Assembly: GCF_000321225.1 (NCBI RefSeq) | Contig: NW_004450464.1 | Location: 2,346,808 to 2,410,807 of the forward strand | DNA length: 64,000 nucleotides | Direction of reading: 5' to 3' | Source: Odobenus rosmarus divergens | Lineage: Eukaryota > Chordata > Mammalia > Carnivora > Odobenidae | In this document: positions 10,601-21,833 of the stretch, one piece after another | Layout: each line of letters begins with the position of its first letter | Position numbering within the stretch: the stretch's first letter is position 1 | Notes under the pieces: model-generated | Database searches by the model: none | What the model saw: only the letters and a program-made list of their open reading frames with translations | Told to the model about the DNA's origin: nothing | Program-made: the position numbers and the translations under genes

Positions 10601-11643
10601 TCAAATCATGGACTGTGAACTTAGTACTTAAGCTAGTTTGATATACATTATTATTAAAATAATAACAATATAAGACAAGGATTATTCTGAACTGAAAAGC
10701 TGAAAAGATGGGTCTTCTTATTGTAAGTAATTTTTCAGAACCCTAAGAACATTAAAAGATAGTCAAATATTTTTATGTTATTTAAATCATAAAGGGTTGA
10801 TTTTGGAACACCTTCTAATTTAAAGAGGGCATTTCTGTCTTTATTTTTTGGACAGAAATACCCTTTCCCCAGACCATTACATTTACAAATGAGATACTAT
10901 TTTAAGCACCTAGTACATGTTTTTCCTACTCTTTGGAGTAGGTATTTAAATGTTTGTTGGATGATTTAGTGAATGGATGAATGAGTGAAAGTTACAGGAC
11001 TCTTGATTTTATCTCTCTGGTTCTAATGAAATTCTGAATATTACTTTGTCAGAAGAGTATCAGTTTCTGCCTTTACTATAAAACTCCAGTTCTTTATTCA
11101 CCCTTCAGAATTTAAAGAAAAAAAAAAAAACACAGCTTTTCAGACCACTTGCACCATTAATTGTAGGCACTCTTTCACATACACTGAATCAGATCCCCAC
11201 CCAAGCAGGATACACTGATACACTCTGAAACTGCTTTTATATACTAAGAGATTTCAGTGTGTCCATTGGATTATTAAGTATAACTATGAAACTGCAAACA
11301 ACAACACAACCTCTTTACACCAAAATAGTAAAATCTAAACAAAAGGGAGTTTTCTTAGTGCTCTAAAGGGCATATTTTAGGTATTAAGTAATGAACTATT
11401 GAGCCATTCTTCAAATATATTGTATATAATATAATGTCTTACATCATTGCTAGATACTGTTCATGTAGATGGAAGCACTATAAATCATGTCATATTAGTA
11501 ACTATTTAAATGCTACTGTATGTAAGACACTTTCATTTTTTTGAGAAAGTAATGCATGCTATTTCATGTTTCACAGCATACATAAAATCAATGGTTTTAC
11601 TGACAGTATCCTGTTTGATTTTGATGGAATTAAGTGAAGACTT
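7693..11643. other. Unique AT-rich noncoding DNA
   Basis: Nearly 4 kb with no recognised gene, RNA or dated repeat. The only piece with a suggestive match is about 10905-10990, where AAATGTTTGTTGGATGATT and GAATGGATGAATGAGTGAA resemble an L2 3' tail. The 73-codon frame at 8209-8430 (minus) has no recognisable domain and no splice or codon support. Confidence 0.5.
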
Positions 11644-11936
11644 CTTTTATTTTATTTTTTTTTAATTTTATTTTATTATGTTAGGTTAGTCACCATACAT
11701 CATTAGTTTTTGATCTGGTGATCCACTATCCATTGTTTTCATATAACACCCAGTGCTCCATACAGGACGTGCCCTCCTTAATACCTGTCACTGGGCTAAC
11801 CCATCCCCCCACTCCCCTCCCCTCTAAAACCCTGTTTGTTTCTCAGAGTCCATAGTCTCTCATGGTTCATCTCTCCCTCTGATTTCTTCCCCTTCATTTT
11901 GCCCTTCCTTCTTCTAATGTCCTCCATGCTATTCCT
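11644..11936 (-). mobile_element. 5'-truncated young L1, 3' UTR piece left of the gap
   Basis: T-rich start (antisense poly-A) followed by TTATGTTAGGTTAGTCACC and ATAACACCCAGTGCTCCATA, the 3' UTR of a carnivore L1 subfamily also seen at 35064-35236. The sequence runs into the assembly gap. Confidence 0.85.
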
Positions 11937-12471
11937 NNNNNNNNNNNNNNNNNNNNNNNNNNNNNNNNNNNNNNNNNNNNNNNNNNNNNNNNNNNNNNNN
12001 NNNNNNNNNNNNNNNNNNNNNNNNNNNNNNNNNNNNNNNNNNNNNNNNNNNNNNNNNNNNNNNNNNNNNNNNNNNNNNNNNNNNNNNNNNNNNNNNNNNN
12101 NNNNNNNNNNNNNNNNNNNNNNNNNNNNNNNNNNNNNNNNNNNNNNNNNNNNNNNNNNNNNNNNNNNNNNNNNNNNNNNNNNNNNNNNNNNNNNNNNNNN
12201 NNNNNNNNNNNNNNNNNNNNNNNNNNNNNNNNNNNNNNNNNNNNNNNNNNNNNNNNNNNNNNNNNNNNNNNNNNNNNNNNNNNNNNNNNNNNNNNNNNNN
12301 NNNNNNNNNNNNNNNNNNNNNNNNNNNNNNNNNNNNNNNNNNNNNNNNNNNNNNNNNNNNNNNNNNNNNNNNNNNNNNNNNNNNNNNNNNNNNNNNNNNN
12401 NNNNNNNNNNNNNNNNNNNNNNNNNNNNNNNNNNNNNNNNNNNNNNNNNNNNNNNNNNNNNNNNNNNNNNN
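11937..12471. other. Assembly gap (535 N)
   Basis: A run of 535 undetermined bases inside the L1. Both flanks belong to the same L1 orientation, so the gap most likely hides L1 3' UTR and ORF2 C-terminal sequence. A standard L1 would need more than 535 bases there if colinear, so the gap length may be only an estimate. Confidence 0.99.
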
Positions 12472-12846
12472 ATTTGTTTTTTGGGTGTTGAGTTTGAGAA
12501 GTTCTTTATAGATCTTGGATACCAGCCCTTTATCTGTAGTGTCATTTGCAAATATCTTCTCCCATTCTGTGGGTTGCCTCTTGGTTTTGTTGACTGTTTC
12601 CTTTGTTGTGCAGAAGCTTTTTCTCTTGATGAAGTCCCAAAAGTTCATTTTTGCTTTTGTCTCACTAGCTTTTGGAGATGTATCTTGAAAGAATTTGCTG
12701 TGGCCAATGTCAAAGAGGTTACTGCCTATGTTCTTCTCTAGGATTTTGATGGATTCCTGTCTCACATGGAGGTCTTTCATCCATTTTGAGTTTATCTTTG
12801 TGTATGGTGTTAGCAAATGCTCGAGTTTCATTCTTCTGCATGTGGT
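12472..12846 (-). mobile_element. 5'-truncated young L1, ORF2 C-terminal piece right of the gap
   Basis: On the minus strand this encodes part of the ORF2 C-terminal region, with motifs such as [31 protein letters not shown] and [19 protein letters not shown], open from about 12831 down to the gap. The L1 match stops at CATGTGG near 12846, the 5' truncation point. Confidence 0.88.
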
Positions 12847-14635
12847 AACATTTGCTATAATTTTACTTCAGTGAAATGCAGGATGTGCAAGTAGAGAGTA
12901 TAGCAATAGGTAATAATGCATCTACCATTCAAAGAACCACTAGTTTGTACAATTCAATAAAGAAAGAAACATATTCAGGAAATTCAACTCACCTTTCTGG
13001 CTATATAATGAAGGAAAGATTGTTGGAGAAAAAAATCTGAGGGCCAGATTCTCTGTGCATTAAAATCAATGGGAGTTTTACAGTAGGAGTATCTGAGCCA
13101 GATTATATCTCTCCCCGCAGGAGTGTAGTTCACTGAGCTATGCAGCTTTATAATTGCCACAAGTATTAAGTATTTTTCTACACAGTGTGAGAAGTAATAA
13201 AAGGAAGAGACATATTAATGTTAATTCCTAAGACTGTAGGAAAAAATGTTTTCTCTCAATCATTTTGTAGGCCATGTGAAAACTGACTAGTTCCCCAACC
13301 TGTGATGATACTCTATAGACAAATGACTTTTCTTTTATCTTATCCTCTTAATAGTTTATGTAAAGTTGATTATCAGTGAATTATATCATTCTCTGTTTTC
13401 CTTTCTTGGGTTAAATCTCCTTGGAACAGTGTTATGGGAGTGGGGAATGCCAGAAGAGGGAAAAAATGAAATGAAAAGCAGGGCAGAGAAAGCAGAAAAT
13501 GAAAGGGTATTAAGTCTCAAGAAAAGAAATAAGAAAAAAAAAAAAACAATACAAACCATACACAGTTATACAACTATCAGCTTCTAGCTAGCATCCATGA
13601 AAGGAAATTCTGTTTCTTGGTTCTCTGTTGTCTGTACTTTCTTAGAGCCCTCAACTACTAAATCAATGTTCCACTCCTGGTATCTAAATAGTTTTCTATA
13701 CTTATGATAATCACTCAGGCTCAGAATTTGACCTTCAGACCCAAAGAGAACTAATTCTTGAATTCAGCTCATTCGGAATTAAATACAGACTTTGAAACAG
13801 TGGAAAGGCTGTGGGTCTGTATGGAGTGTCATGTTATCGCACCTTCGCTCTGAGATCTGAGCCATTAGCTAACCCACCATCTCTCTTGTTTACAGTCAAG
13901 GATAATATGTATGTTTCTGACCTTCAACAATGCTATGTCCACAACACTCCCACACTAAAAGCATTTCTATAGAAACAAAAAAGAATGAGGAAAATAGTTA
14001 TCACTTATATTCTAGGATTTTTCTTTTCAGGAGTTGCTTAAAATAGACATGCTTGTGGTATAGGAAACAGCTCCTCTAAGGTATAATGAGGCACAAAATG
14101 TACTGTTTATGAAAAAGTGATATACACCTTTTGCTAAACCATAACGCAATTCATCCTTCATTAGAAGTACACACTAAGATATGAACATTTTCCCCCAACT
14201 GTGAACTAACACTTTCCAGAGACTAGTCTAGAGAAAGCAAACTGTCTCACAAATTTGTCAGTGTGTGGAGATATTTGAAAAGGAACCCATATAAGAACTG
14301 TTTTCGGGAAAATCTTTGGTCATCCACAACCTCATTGTTTTTTTAATAAGACAAAACAGGAAAGTTAGAAGCTTACCTTCCAAAATCATAAAATGTTACT
14401 ATTTTGTTCTTAGTTTCTCCAGTTACAGAATCTGGAATTAAAAGTGAGTTTTAATTTATGGAGAAGATGACTTGGAGTGTGCCAATTTAACAAATACAGG
14501 ACAAATTCTAAGCTAAAAAGAGACACTGGGAAGGTAATTAGCAGCTGCTGAATTTGTACATAAAGTAACTTTAAGGCATGAGAAGAGTCTTGGTCCTTCT
14601 AATTGTATATTGTAGAAAAGCAAAGCCAGTAGAAT
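12847..14635. other. Noncoding; mostly unique
   Basis: No gene recognised. 13041-13115 (GGGCCAGATTCTCTGTGC... TCAATGGGAG) resembles an ancient amniote repeat and is listed as a finding. A-rich purine tract around 13480-13550. The 73-codon frame at 13366-13587 is a lysine-rich artefact of that tract. Confidence 0.5.
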
Positions 14636-14870
14636 GGAACTTCTCAATCTAAGCACTGGTATTTTGGGACAAGTAATTGTTGTGAGGGGTCTGTCTTGTG
14701 TATTGTAGGATGTTTATCAGTATCCCTGGCCTCTACCCACCAGATGCCCCTTGTACTCCCACTTCCACAGTTGTGACAAGCAAAACTATCTCTAGACATT
14801 GACAGACATCTCCTGGGGGACAAAATGCTTACCCCTACCCATTGAGAACCACCACTCTAGGGTAATCCTG
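14636..14870 (-). mobile_element. MER20-like hAT-Charlie nonautonomous DNA transposon
   Basis: The segment runs from CTTCTCAATCTAAGCACTGG to ATTGAGAACCACCACTC and includes TGTAGGATGTTTATCAG, CCCTGGCCTCTACCCACCAG and AGACATTGACAGACATC, which I recall as hallmarks of MER20 in reverse orientation. Length of about 230 bp fits the 219-bp consensus. Confidence 0.75.
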
Positions 14871-14894
14871 GCCCAATTTCTTTTTTTTATTTTT

Positions 14895-15005
14895 CATTTC
14901 TTATGGAGACAATGGAAATAGTAATTATACTTATTTCATGAAGTTCTTGGAAAGATTAAAAAATTAAACTGCTCAGGACATTGTCAGGCACATAGTAAAT
15001 TTGTG
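14895..15005 (+). mobile_element. MIR fragment
   Basis: GACAATGGAAATAGTAATTATAC, then ATTTCATGAAGTTCTTGG and GGCACATAGTAAAT, which follow the 3' half of the MIR consensus. Confidence 0.6.
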
Positions 15006-15914
15006 GGAAAATACAGAATTATTATCGTGTGCAGAACATTATGAATGGCAATTGCTTTAAAGATAGAATGGGCATTCTTTGACTGTTAGAACCATTTGGT
15101 CATGAGATGGGCTGACATCACCTGTGTTTATATTTATGTTCAGGGTCATTACACTCACTATATGAATCCCATTCATTTTCTCTTTTCAATAATATTAGGT
15201 AAGGATTTCCCTTTACATGTGAGGACTAATAAGCCAGAAATTACAATAGGAATAAATTGTTTAATTTTCTGTGGAAAGGATTTGAGACTTAAATTTATAC
15301 TATGATAATGCATGAAGTAATTCACTCTTCCATCTCCAAGCAAAAGCAAAAGGAAATTTGAATTTAACATATCAAGACCAAGGCCACACACTTTGGGTGG
15401 AATTTATTTTAAAAATAGCTCTGTGATCCTGGCAAAATTAACAAGCTCCCTACTTAGATTTTTCAAAGATTTTTTTTTAATTTTTAGATTTCTTCAGAGG
15501 ATTTATTTGGAAGATGAGAAAGAACACTATGAGAAAGAGAAGCAGTATGCAAGCTGATGATATCATTGATATCAGTGTGGAACCATCTCATTAGATTAAT
15601 AAGCTGCCATGTAGGACTCACTGCATAGGTATTTTCCCCATGGTCTTCTTACTGATTCTGGGCCATACACATATTGTATACAGGCTGATGAATTTAAGAA
15701 CAGATCTAATGATTGTGTAATGTAGCCTGGAAAACAGCTTTCAAAAGTCATTAGGCCTACAAAATGATAGGGTTTACACCCTTGAGACATTGTTCTACAG
15801 ACAAATGGATTTCAGTTTGAATTTGCTCTCTTAATTCATTACAAGTCTGCATATAATTCATTAGGCCAGTAAAATATTTGTTCTGCTGAAAAGACTTTTA
15901 AGACTGAAGCCAAA
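15006..15914. other. Noncoding; nothing recognised
   Basis: AT-rich. Short frames on both strands (for example 15173-15391 and 15596-15790, minus) lack any domain or homology that I recognise. Confidence 0.5.
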
Positions 15915-16018
15915 AGCTGTATTTCAACTATGGTTCTACCACTTCATAGCTGTGACCTGGTCATGGTAACATAATTTCTTGGGCTTCAGTTTCCTGTAAT
16001 GTAGAGATTGATCTAGAC
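15915..16018 (+). mobile_element. MIR fragment
   Basis: GGTTCTACCACTTCATAGC, TGTGACCTGG and GGCTTCAGTTTCCTGTAATG match the MIR core (CTTAGCTGTGTGACC, CTCAGTTTCCTCATCTG). Confidence 0.65.
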
Positions 16019-16204
16019 CTGTGGCTCTCAGTGTGTGACCCAAGAGCCAGCAGCATTAATATCTCTTGGAAACTTAAATATGCAAATTCTCAGGCTCCAT
16101 ACCAGACATACTGGATCACTCTGGGAATGTGACCAAGATATTTGTGAATTAACAAGTCCTCTAGGTGATTCTGATTCATGATAAAGTTTTAGAACCACTA
16201 CTCT
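16019..16204 (+). mobile_element. MER5A-like hAT-Charlie element
   Basis: CTCTCAGTGTGTGACCCAAG, GCAAATTCTCAGGCTCC and GTCCTCTAGGTGATTCTGAT, ending TTTTAGAACCACTACTC, match MER5A in the forward direction across its roughly 190-bp length. Confidence 0.85.
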
Positions 16205-16207
16205 ACT

Positions 16208-16982
16208 TCAGGGATCAGCAAATATTTTCTCTATAGGGCCAGAGAGTAATACAATAGCCCCTCCCCCTTAACCATGGGGTATGTTCCAAGACCCACCAGT
16301 GGATGCCTGGGGATCTGTGGATAGTACCAAACTCTCTATATAAAATGTGTTTTTCCTATAGGTACATGACTATGATAAAGTTTACTTTACAAACTAGGCA
16401 CAGTAAAAATTAATAACAATAACTACTAATAGAACAATTATAACAGTAGAGTGTAATACGTTATGTGAGTGTGGTCTGACTCTCTTGAAAAACCTTATTG
16501 TATTGTACTCACCCTTTTTCTTGTGATGATGTGAGACGATAAAATGCCTATGTGATGAGATGAAGTGAATGAAAGACCTAGACATTGTGATATAGCATTA
16601 GGTCATTGACCTGGACCTCAGTTGATCATGGAGCAGGGGCAACTACCGTATTTTAGGCTGTATGGAACCAAAAGCAAAATCAAGGATATTATGTAGACAT
16701 TTGTATAAAAAGAGAGAAAACATTTTTCTTGATATAATTTAAGATAATCATAATAAGAACATTTGTTGTTGTTATATATGTCTGGTGATGTAAAGAATGT
16801 AATCTTCTTTAGAAAGGATACTATTTTGATGAATTGGAGTTCAAAGTTAATGTTCCCTCTCATCAAATTGATTGCATATATTCATCTGTAATAGTCATTC
16901 CTTAGTTCATGGGCCTTACAAATGAGACGGCAGGCTGGATTTGTCCTGCAAGCCAGAGTTTGCCACCCTTAATATATAGGAC
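16208..16982. mobile_element. hAT-type DNA transposon, split by a nested element
   Basis: The left end CAGGGATCAGCAAATATTTTC plus GGGCCAGAGAGTAA (16208-16250) and the right end CTTAGTTCATGGGCC, GCTGGATTTGTCCTGC, GAGTTTGCCACCC (16905-16965) are the two ends of one common mammalian hAT nonautonomous family (GGTCAGCAAACT... consensus). The middle resumes at about 16653 with TTTTAGGCTGTATGG after the nested insertion. Subfamily name uncertain. Confidence 0.65.
16252..16648 (+). mobile_element. Tigger-like (pogo / Tc1-mariner) element nested in the hAT element
   Basis: CCTCCCCCTTAACCATGGGG, GTGGATGCCTGGGGATC, GATAAAGTTTACTTTACAAA and TTGTGATGATGTGAGACG match a widely dispersed mammalian pogo-like element (TTAACCACGGGG..., CAGTGGATGCCTG...). 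It sits between the two halves of the flanking hAT sequence, apparently at a TA. Confidence 0.6.
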
Positions 16983-18166
16983 CTCTAAAGTCCTTTCCAT
17001 CTCTACCCTTTTATAAGTTTACCTGCATCAATGTTGGATTTCCTTGGTTACCTTTGCTTTTCTTCTCCTCTTTAGGTAAAATTAAGACCCAAGTTACAAA
17101 TCCTGTCACTCCATCCTCCCACAGCACTGTATGTAGATCTTTCATGTAAACTAAACAATAAATGACTAGATGAGCTATAAAGTCCAAAATGAATCCTTAT
17201 ATTCCTCAACTGATTTCTTCCAGAGTGAAGCCAAATAGTAATAATGATCTTCTAGATAGACTTGAAATAGCCTGTAGAATCCATCAGCAGTATTCTTCAT
17301 GAGCTCTTTATTGTCTTTTGGGAAAAAGACTGTTAAAAGTCAACAGTGTTTCAGAGATTAGCTGAAATAAAATATATCAAAGTCCTCTGTTCTTCTAAAT
17401 AAGATATAAGCAGGAACTTAATATCCCAAGCAATTACCTGTTATCAGATTGTGAGTAAGACATATTATTCAGATTCTCTTTTATCCATTCAGGTGGGAAT
17501 ACTGGATACAGATATCTTTTTTAATCGAAGTTTCCATCTTAAGTAAAAACACTGAGTGCACAAATTAGTTGTATCAATTCATTTGCTTTTGCCGGAAGGT
17601 TGCCTCCTGCAATTAATTCAATTGACTAGTTTAATTTCTCTATACATTCATTAGGGCATTGATGAGGCTATGATTATTCAGTTTTAAACATCACTTGGGC
17701 TCCATTTTCTATAATCCCCTTGACTCAGAACCACAGCAATGCCTCTAGTTGTTATGTTCTCTTCTATCTGGAAGAAGAGCCCAGTGCTCTCCCCAAAAGT
17801 ATGTGTATAATGCAATTCACTACCCCCACTCCAGAATGAGCATATCTATTGTGGGTATTGAGCACTTGATTCTCTGATCAAGAACTGAGTCCAGGTGCTT
17901 GGCATGAGAATTGGCTATGTGGGAAAGGTTGGGGGTGGTGACACATTGGTTTTCCGTTCACAGTGTAAAACCAGAAAAATCTTCCCTTCTGTTTGGATAG
18001 AAAATTAGTTCTTTTCAGTGTCTTTTGGAAGTCGCATTGGAGATTGCAGATGTAATGATAACTGGAAGCTACATTTTAATCACCAGTATTTTTCCACATA
18101 AAGGGAAGGACTGAATTCTTCCAGTCTCTATTTGTGACACTGACTTACAGATTTACTCTCTATTCT
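16983..18166. other. Unique noncoding DNA
   Basis: No gene, RNA or clear repeat recognised in about 1.2 kb of AT-rich sequence. Confidence 0.5.
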
Positions 18167-18440
18167 TTCTTTTTTATTTTCTAATGAAGTAAAATATACA
18201 TATGGTGGAATACATAAAGTACACTAATCTTAGGTGTATATCTCAATGAATTGTTACCACCTCCAGGTCACAAGAGAGAACATTTCCGCACTCCAACCAG
18301 TCAGCACCCACCCAAAGGTAAACACCATTCTCACTTATAGAACCATAGATTTGTCTGTTTCTTAAAATTGTATGCAATCATTTATTATTTAGTCTTCAGA
18401 ATGTGTCTTTTTGCTCAAAATTATGCCTCTGACTAGATAT
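18167..18440 (-). mobile_element. Old L1 (L1M-type) 3' fragment
   Basis: T-rich start, then GAAGTAAAATATACATATGG, GTGTATATCTCAATGAATTG, ACCACCTCCAGGTCACAAGA and GAACATTTCCGCACTCC follow the antisense of an old L1 3' UTR. The poly-A side is at the left, giving minus orientation. Confidence 0.6.
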
Positions 18441-20440
18441 GTTCTTAGGTATATGTATAGAAACAGCCACAATTTTGGGTCCACAATTTATAAACCCAGG
18501 TCATTCATCTCCCTAGAAAACATGTAAAAACCTAGTCTAGATGAATGAATGTTAATAAAATACATTAAACAAATATAAATAATGAAATGCTGTTTCTCTT
18601 CTGTTATCTAACATAATTGTGATTTTCTCATATGTAAAGTTACAAGAAAAGATGTAACCGTTCATCTACAATACAAATTAAAAAATTAATTGTAGGTTTT
18701 GCATGTTTTCATGATTATTGATACCCTGTAGATTTTAAAACCTACCTAAGAGCCCATGATGATGAATGGCTTTACTTTAAGAAAATTTATAATTTTCATC
18801 TACTTTACTCCACACTTTATGAGACTAATTTTTCAAGGATCATTAATTCACTTTTCTCTGGCGGCTGTTAAACATTGTTTGGATTTTATTCATGTCATTT
18901 TTGCCCTCTATACTGTGCTCTTTTGCAATTTTTTTTGTTCTATTAAACTCAGTAATTCCATTTTTGAACCATTTTCTATGCACAATATTGTTTCCCTTAT
19001 CTTTTTCTAAAAAAAAAATATTCCTCCATAATCAAATTTGCCCAGGCACTCCTTTTTTTCTGTTATTTACCAATTCTCCAAACCGGCCAGTGGGAGTCGT
19101 TGGACTCCCTGTCCACTGTCTTCCCACTGCCGCTCATAATTCATATTCTCATCACCAGAGTCCTGATTGCACTGATGATCTAACACGCCTGCCTGGTCCG
19201 CCCTCTCCCAGCCACAGTCCATCTACTGTATGCTCCCTAAACCTCTGATGGAATTAAGCAAGTCCTCTGCTGAACAGCTTAAATCAGTATTTCTCCAAAT
19301 TCAAGATTGTGTGGGTCCATTTTAAAGCAAAAAATATCCTATAGATTGCCAACATTGACTTAAATAATTTTCATTATAGTATAATATAAATAAGTACTAA
19401 CATAAGCCTATGCATAACATCCTTCTTCTTATAGAGCCTATGTAAATATAAAATCAAATAAATCATCACCTAACACTAACAAAATTATGAAACTAACATA
19501 ATTCAAATGACTACAGTAAATGAAAATAAATCCCCACCGATTAGGTGGGCATTGTACTAATTGCCACTTTTTGAATATTGCCAAGCCTAAGATGAGTGTT
19601 GGAGGATTGCATCATCTCATGGAGCAAGTATTATAGCAGGACTATAAATAACACCTGCAATGTGAGATGATGTAATCCTCCCAACATTTTTCTTCATTTG
19701 AAATATTCTAAAACATTCATGCCTTCATGCACTGCAATGTCATTTACCTTCACTGGTTTCAAATGCATCATTTACCCCTTAAGTCCACCTGGATTCTTTT
19801 CTCATTAGTTCACTAAAATTAAAGCAGTGTTACCTGATTACCATGCAATGAATGATAAACACACACAAAAGAAATAGTCTTGCAGTTTGTAGATAGGAGG
19901 CTGGCATCCAGATGGCACAGAATATGTTTACATTATTTTATAGACTATTATTTAAATGAAAACCCCAAATGTAATATATCAAAAAATATTTCAGTAGACC
20001 TGAGTTTAAATGCGTTGAGTTAAATGATACTTTACTATGTCTATGTTTGCACCTAAATAATGAAGTAGACTTTGTTCTCTTTAAAATGCATTTCTATGTG
20101 TGTCACGTTTCGTTAACTAGATTTTAATTTCCTTAAAGGCAGAAGCATAGCTTAAATCCCTTTGTGATTTCAGACTCTAGTTCAAGACTTGTACATATTG
20201 ATCATCACTAAAATTCTCATCAGTTATTCATTTAAAGAACAGCTTCCATTGCTGTCCCACTGTTTTCAGCCTTCTCCTGCACTCAGACTTGATTCCCCTG
20301 CTAGCTCACTCTTCCTTACCCCAAAACTTCTCCACCTTAAGCAGTCTCATATCCATAACTTTGTTCATGATATTCTTTCCATTTAAAATAGCTTCTCTGC
20401 ACACTGTATTACTACATCTTGTATTTTTTAGCTTTCTATA
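18441..20440. other. Noncoding; includes a hairpin-forming segment
   Basis: AT-rich with no gene recognised. Contains the inverted repeat at 19597-19686, annotated separately. The overlapping plus frames at 18756-19248 and 20189-20486 have no domain or homology that I know. Confidence 0.45.
19597..19686. repeat. Inverted repeat able to form a roughly 90-nt hairpin
   Basis: Left arm 19597-19619 (starts TGTTGGAGGATTGC) and right arm 19663-19686 are reverse complements apart from one unpaired base and one G/A difference that would be a G-U pair in plus-strand RNA. The 43-base loop holds a further GCAGG/CCTGC pair (19636-19640, 19654-19658). It could be a decayed MITE or a foldback. Confidence 0.8.
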
Positions 20441-20589
20441 TATTTCCTATTTCTTTGTGGAGACTATTTTTTTCATCTGTCTCTAGGAGGTTCTTGCTGG
20501 TTGAAGTATTTTTATGATGGCTGCCCTAAAACCTTTGCAAGATAGTTAGAACATCTTTGTTATCTTGGTACTGGCATCTATGGATTGTC

Positions 20590-20631
<42 letters not shown>

Positions 20632-21200
20632 GTTTTGATATCTTCCTGGTTCTTGACTTCATCAGTGTTTTTCACCTGAAACCCAGCCATCTTATGTGTT
20701 GTATGTTAGGAGACTCTAGACCTTATTTCCACCTCTGTTTTCACTACCACCACCCTTTCAGGGCAGAGTACCACCTCCTTACTGCTAAGCGTGGGTAAAA
20801 GTCTGGGTTGCCTACTTACTGACGCTCAAGGAGTTCGTTCTTGACCTACGAGGCCTCCACTGACTCCAGGAGAGTGGGGGTGTCCCCAGTAATACAGGGG
20901 TGGTGGTGCTAGTCCTCACTCTCCACAAGCCTTCTATGGCATGACCCTAGTGGAGAGGTGGAGGAGCGGCTCAATACTGCAGGGGACTGTGGAAGTCCAG
21001 GCTCCCTCCATGGACCTCACTGGCACAAGAGAGTGGAACGTCATTATAGCCTGGCAGGGATAAAACCCTCTTTCTCTATTTAGGCTTGTTTGACAACACC
21101 CTGGTGGGAATTAGAGGTGCTTCCTTATAGCTTCCTTATAGCTTCCTTATAGTGGACTCCAGACTCACCCCTTGGCTTTGTGGCATTCCCCATACTGCCC
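20441..21200 (-). mobile_element. Old L1M 5' UTR-like remnant
   Basis: TTTGTTATCTTGGTACTGGC, TGATATCTTCCTGGTTCTTG and TGTTAGGAGACTCTAGACC resemble the antisense of an old mammalian L1 5' region. Contains a (TTA)n tract at 20590-20631 and three copies of an 11-bp unit (GCTTCCTTATA) at about 21119-21152. Confidence 0.5.
20590..20631. repeat. (TTA)n microsatellite
   Basis: About fourteen uninterrupted trinucleotide units. The poly-isoleucine frame across it is an artefact. Confidence 0.97.
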
Positions 21201-21379
21201 ATCTCAGAAAAAAAATCTACTCTTGGGGCCTAATTTATTTCTCAGGAGTTTTTTGTTTGTTTATTTTACATCCAGTTGCTCTGAAAAGTTAATTATTCAC
21301 AGAGATACCTCTAAATAATAGTTTCCTAGTGCTTAGTCAACCATCTTTACCTTTCCATCTGCACTCATTCTGTAGATTT

Positions 21380-21833
21380 CATCAAATCCCATGTCTATAA
21401 GCCCGTCTTATATTTCTTATAACTCCTGAGTATTTCCAGCTTCAGCCTCTTTTGAAATCCAAACTTATGTATATCTTTGCCTACATAACATCTCCATTTT
21501 AATAATGAATAGTCAAAATTTGACTCCTCCCAGCTCCTACTACTGCCCCCAAATCTGCTCCTGTCCTGATTTCCCAATTAAGACAATAGTAACTATTCTT
21601 CCAGATGCTCCTGCTCAAATAATAAATTCCTCTTTTTTTCCTAATACCCTGAATTAATCCCACAGAAAATCTTATAGGTTCAATTTTCAAGACACACACA
21701 TTTCTGTTTTTTAAAACCCCCACTGCTACCATCATACTGCAAGGCACCATCATTCCTCACCTGGACCACTGCAATAGCCTCCAGTTCTGTTTGCAACCTT
21801 CTTTGATATACTTAAGTACAAGTGCTAGAGTGA
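21380..21833 (+). mobile_element. L2 fragment, left of the L1-B insertion
   Basis: CACCATCATTCCTCACCTGG, ACCACTGCAATAGCCTCC and GTGCTAGAGTGAT match the L2 3' region in sense orientation (CACCTGGATTACTGCAATAGCCTCC..., CCAGAGTGAT). The match continues on the far side of L1-B at 29230, so the L1 inserted into this L2. Confidence 0.65.

Noticed and set aside
11796..12831. Frames of 251-301 codons across the N run
   Set aside because: Most of their residues are undetermined. The readable ends are L1 antisense and L1 ORF2 sequence, so they are not genes.
20565..20798. Poly-isoleucine frame
   Set aside because: It is a translation of the (TTA)n microsatellite.
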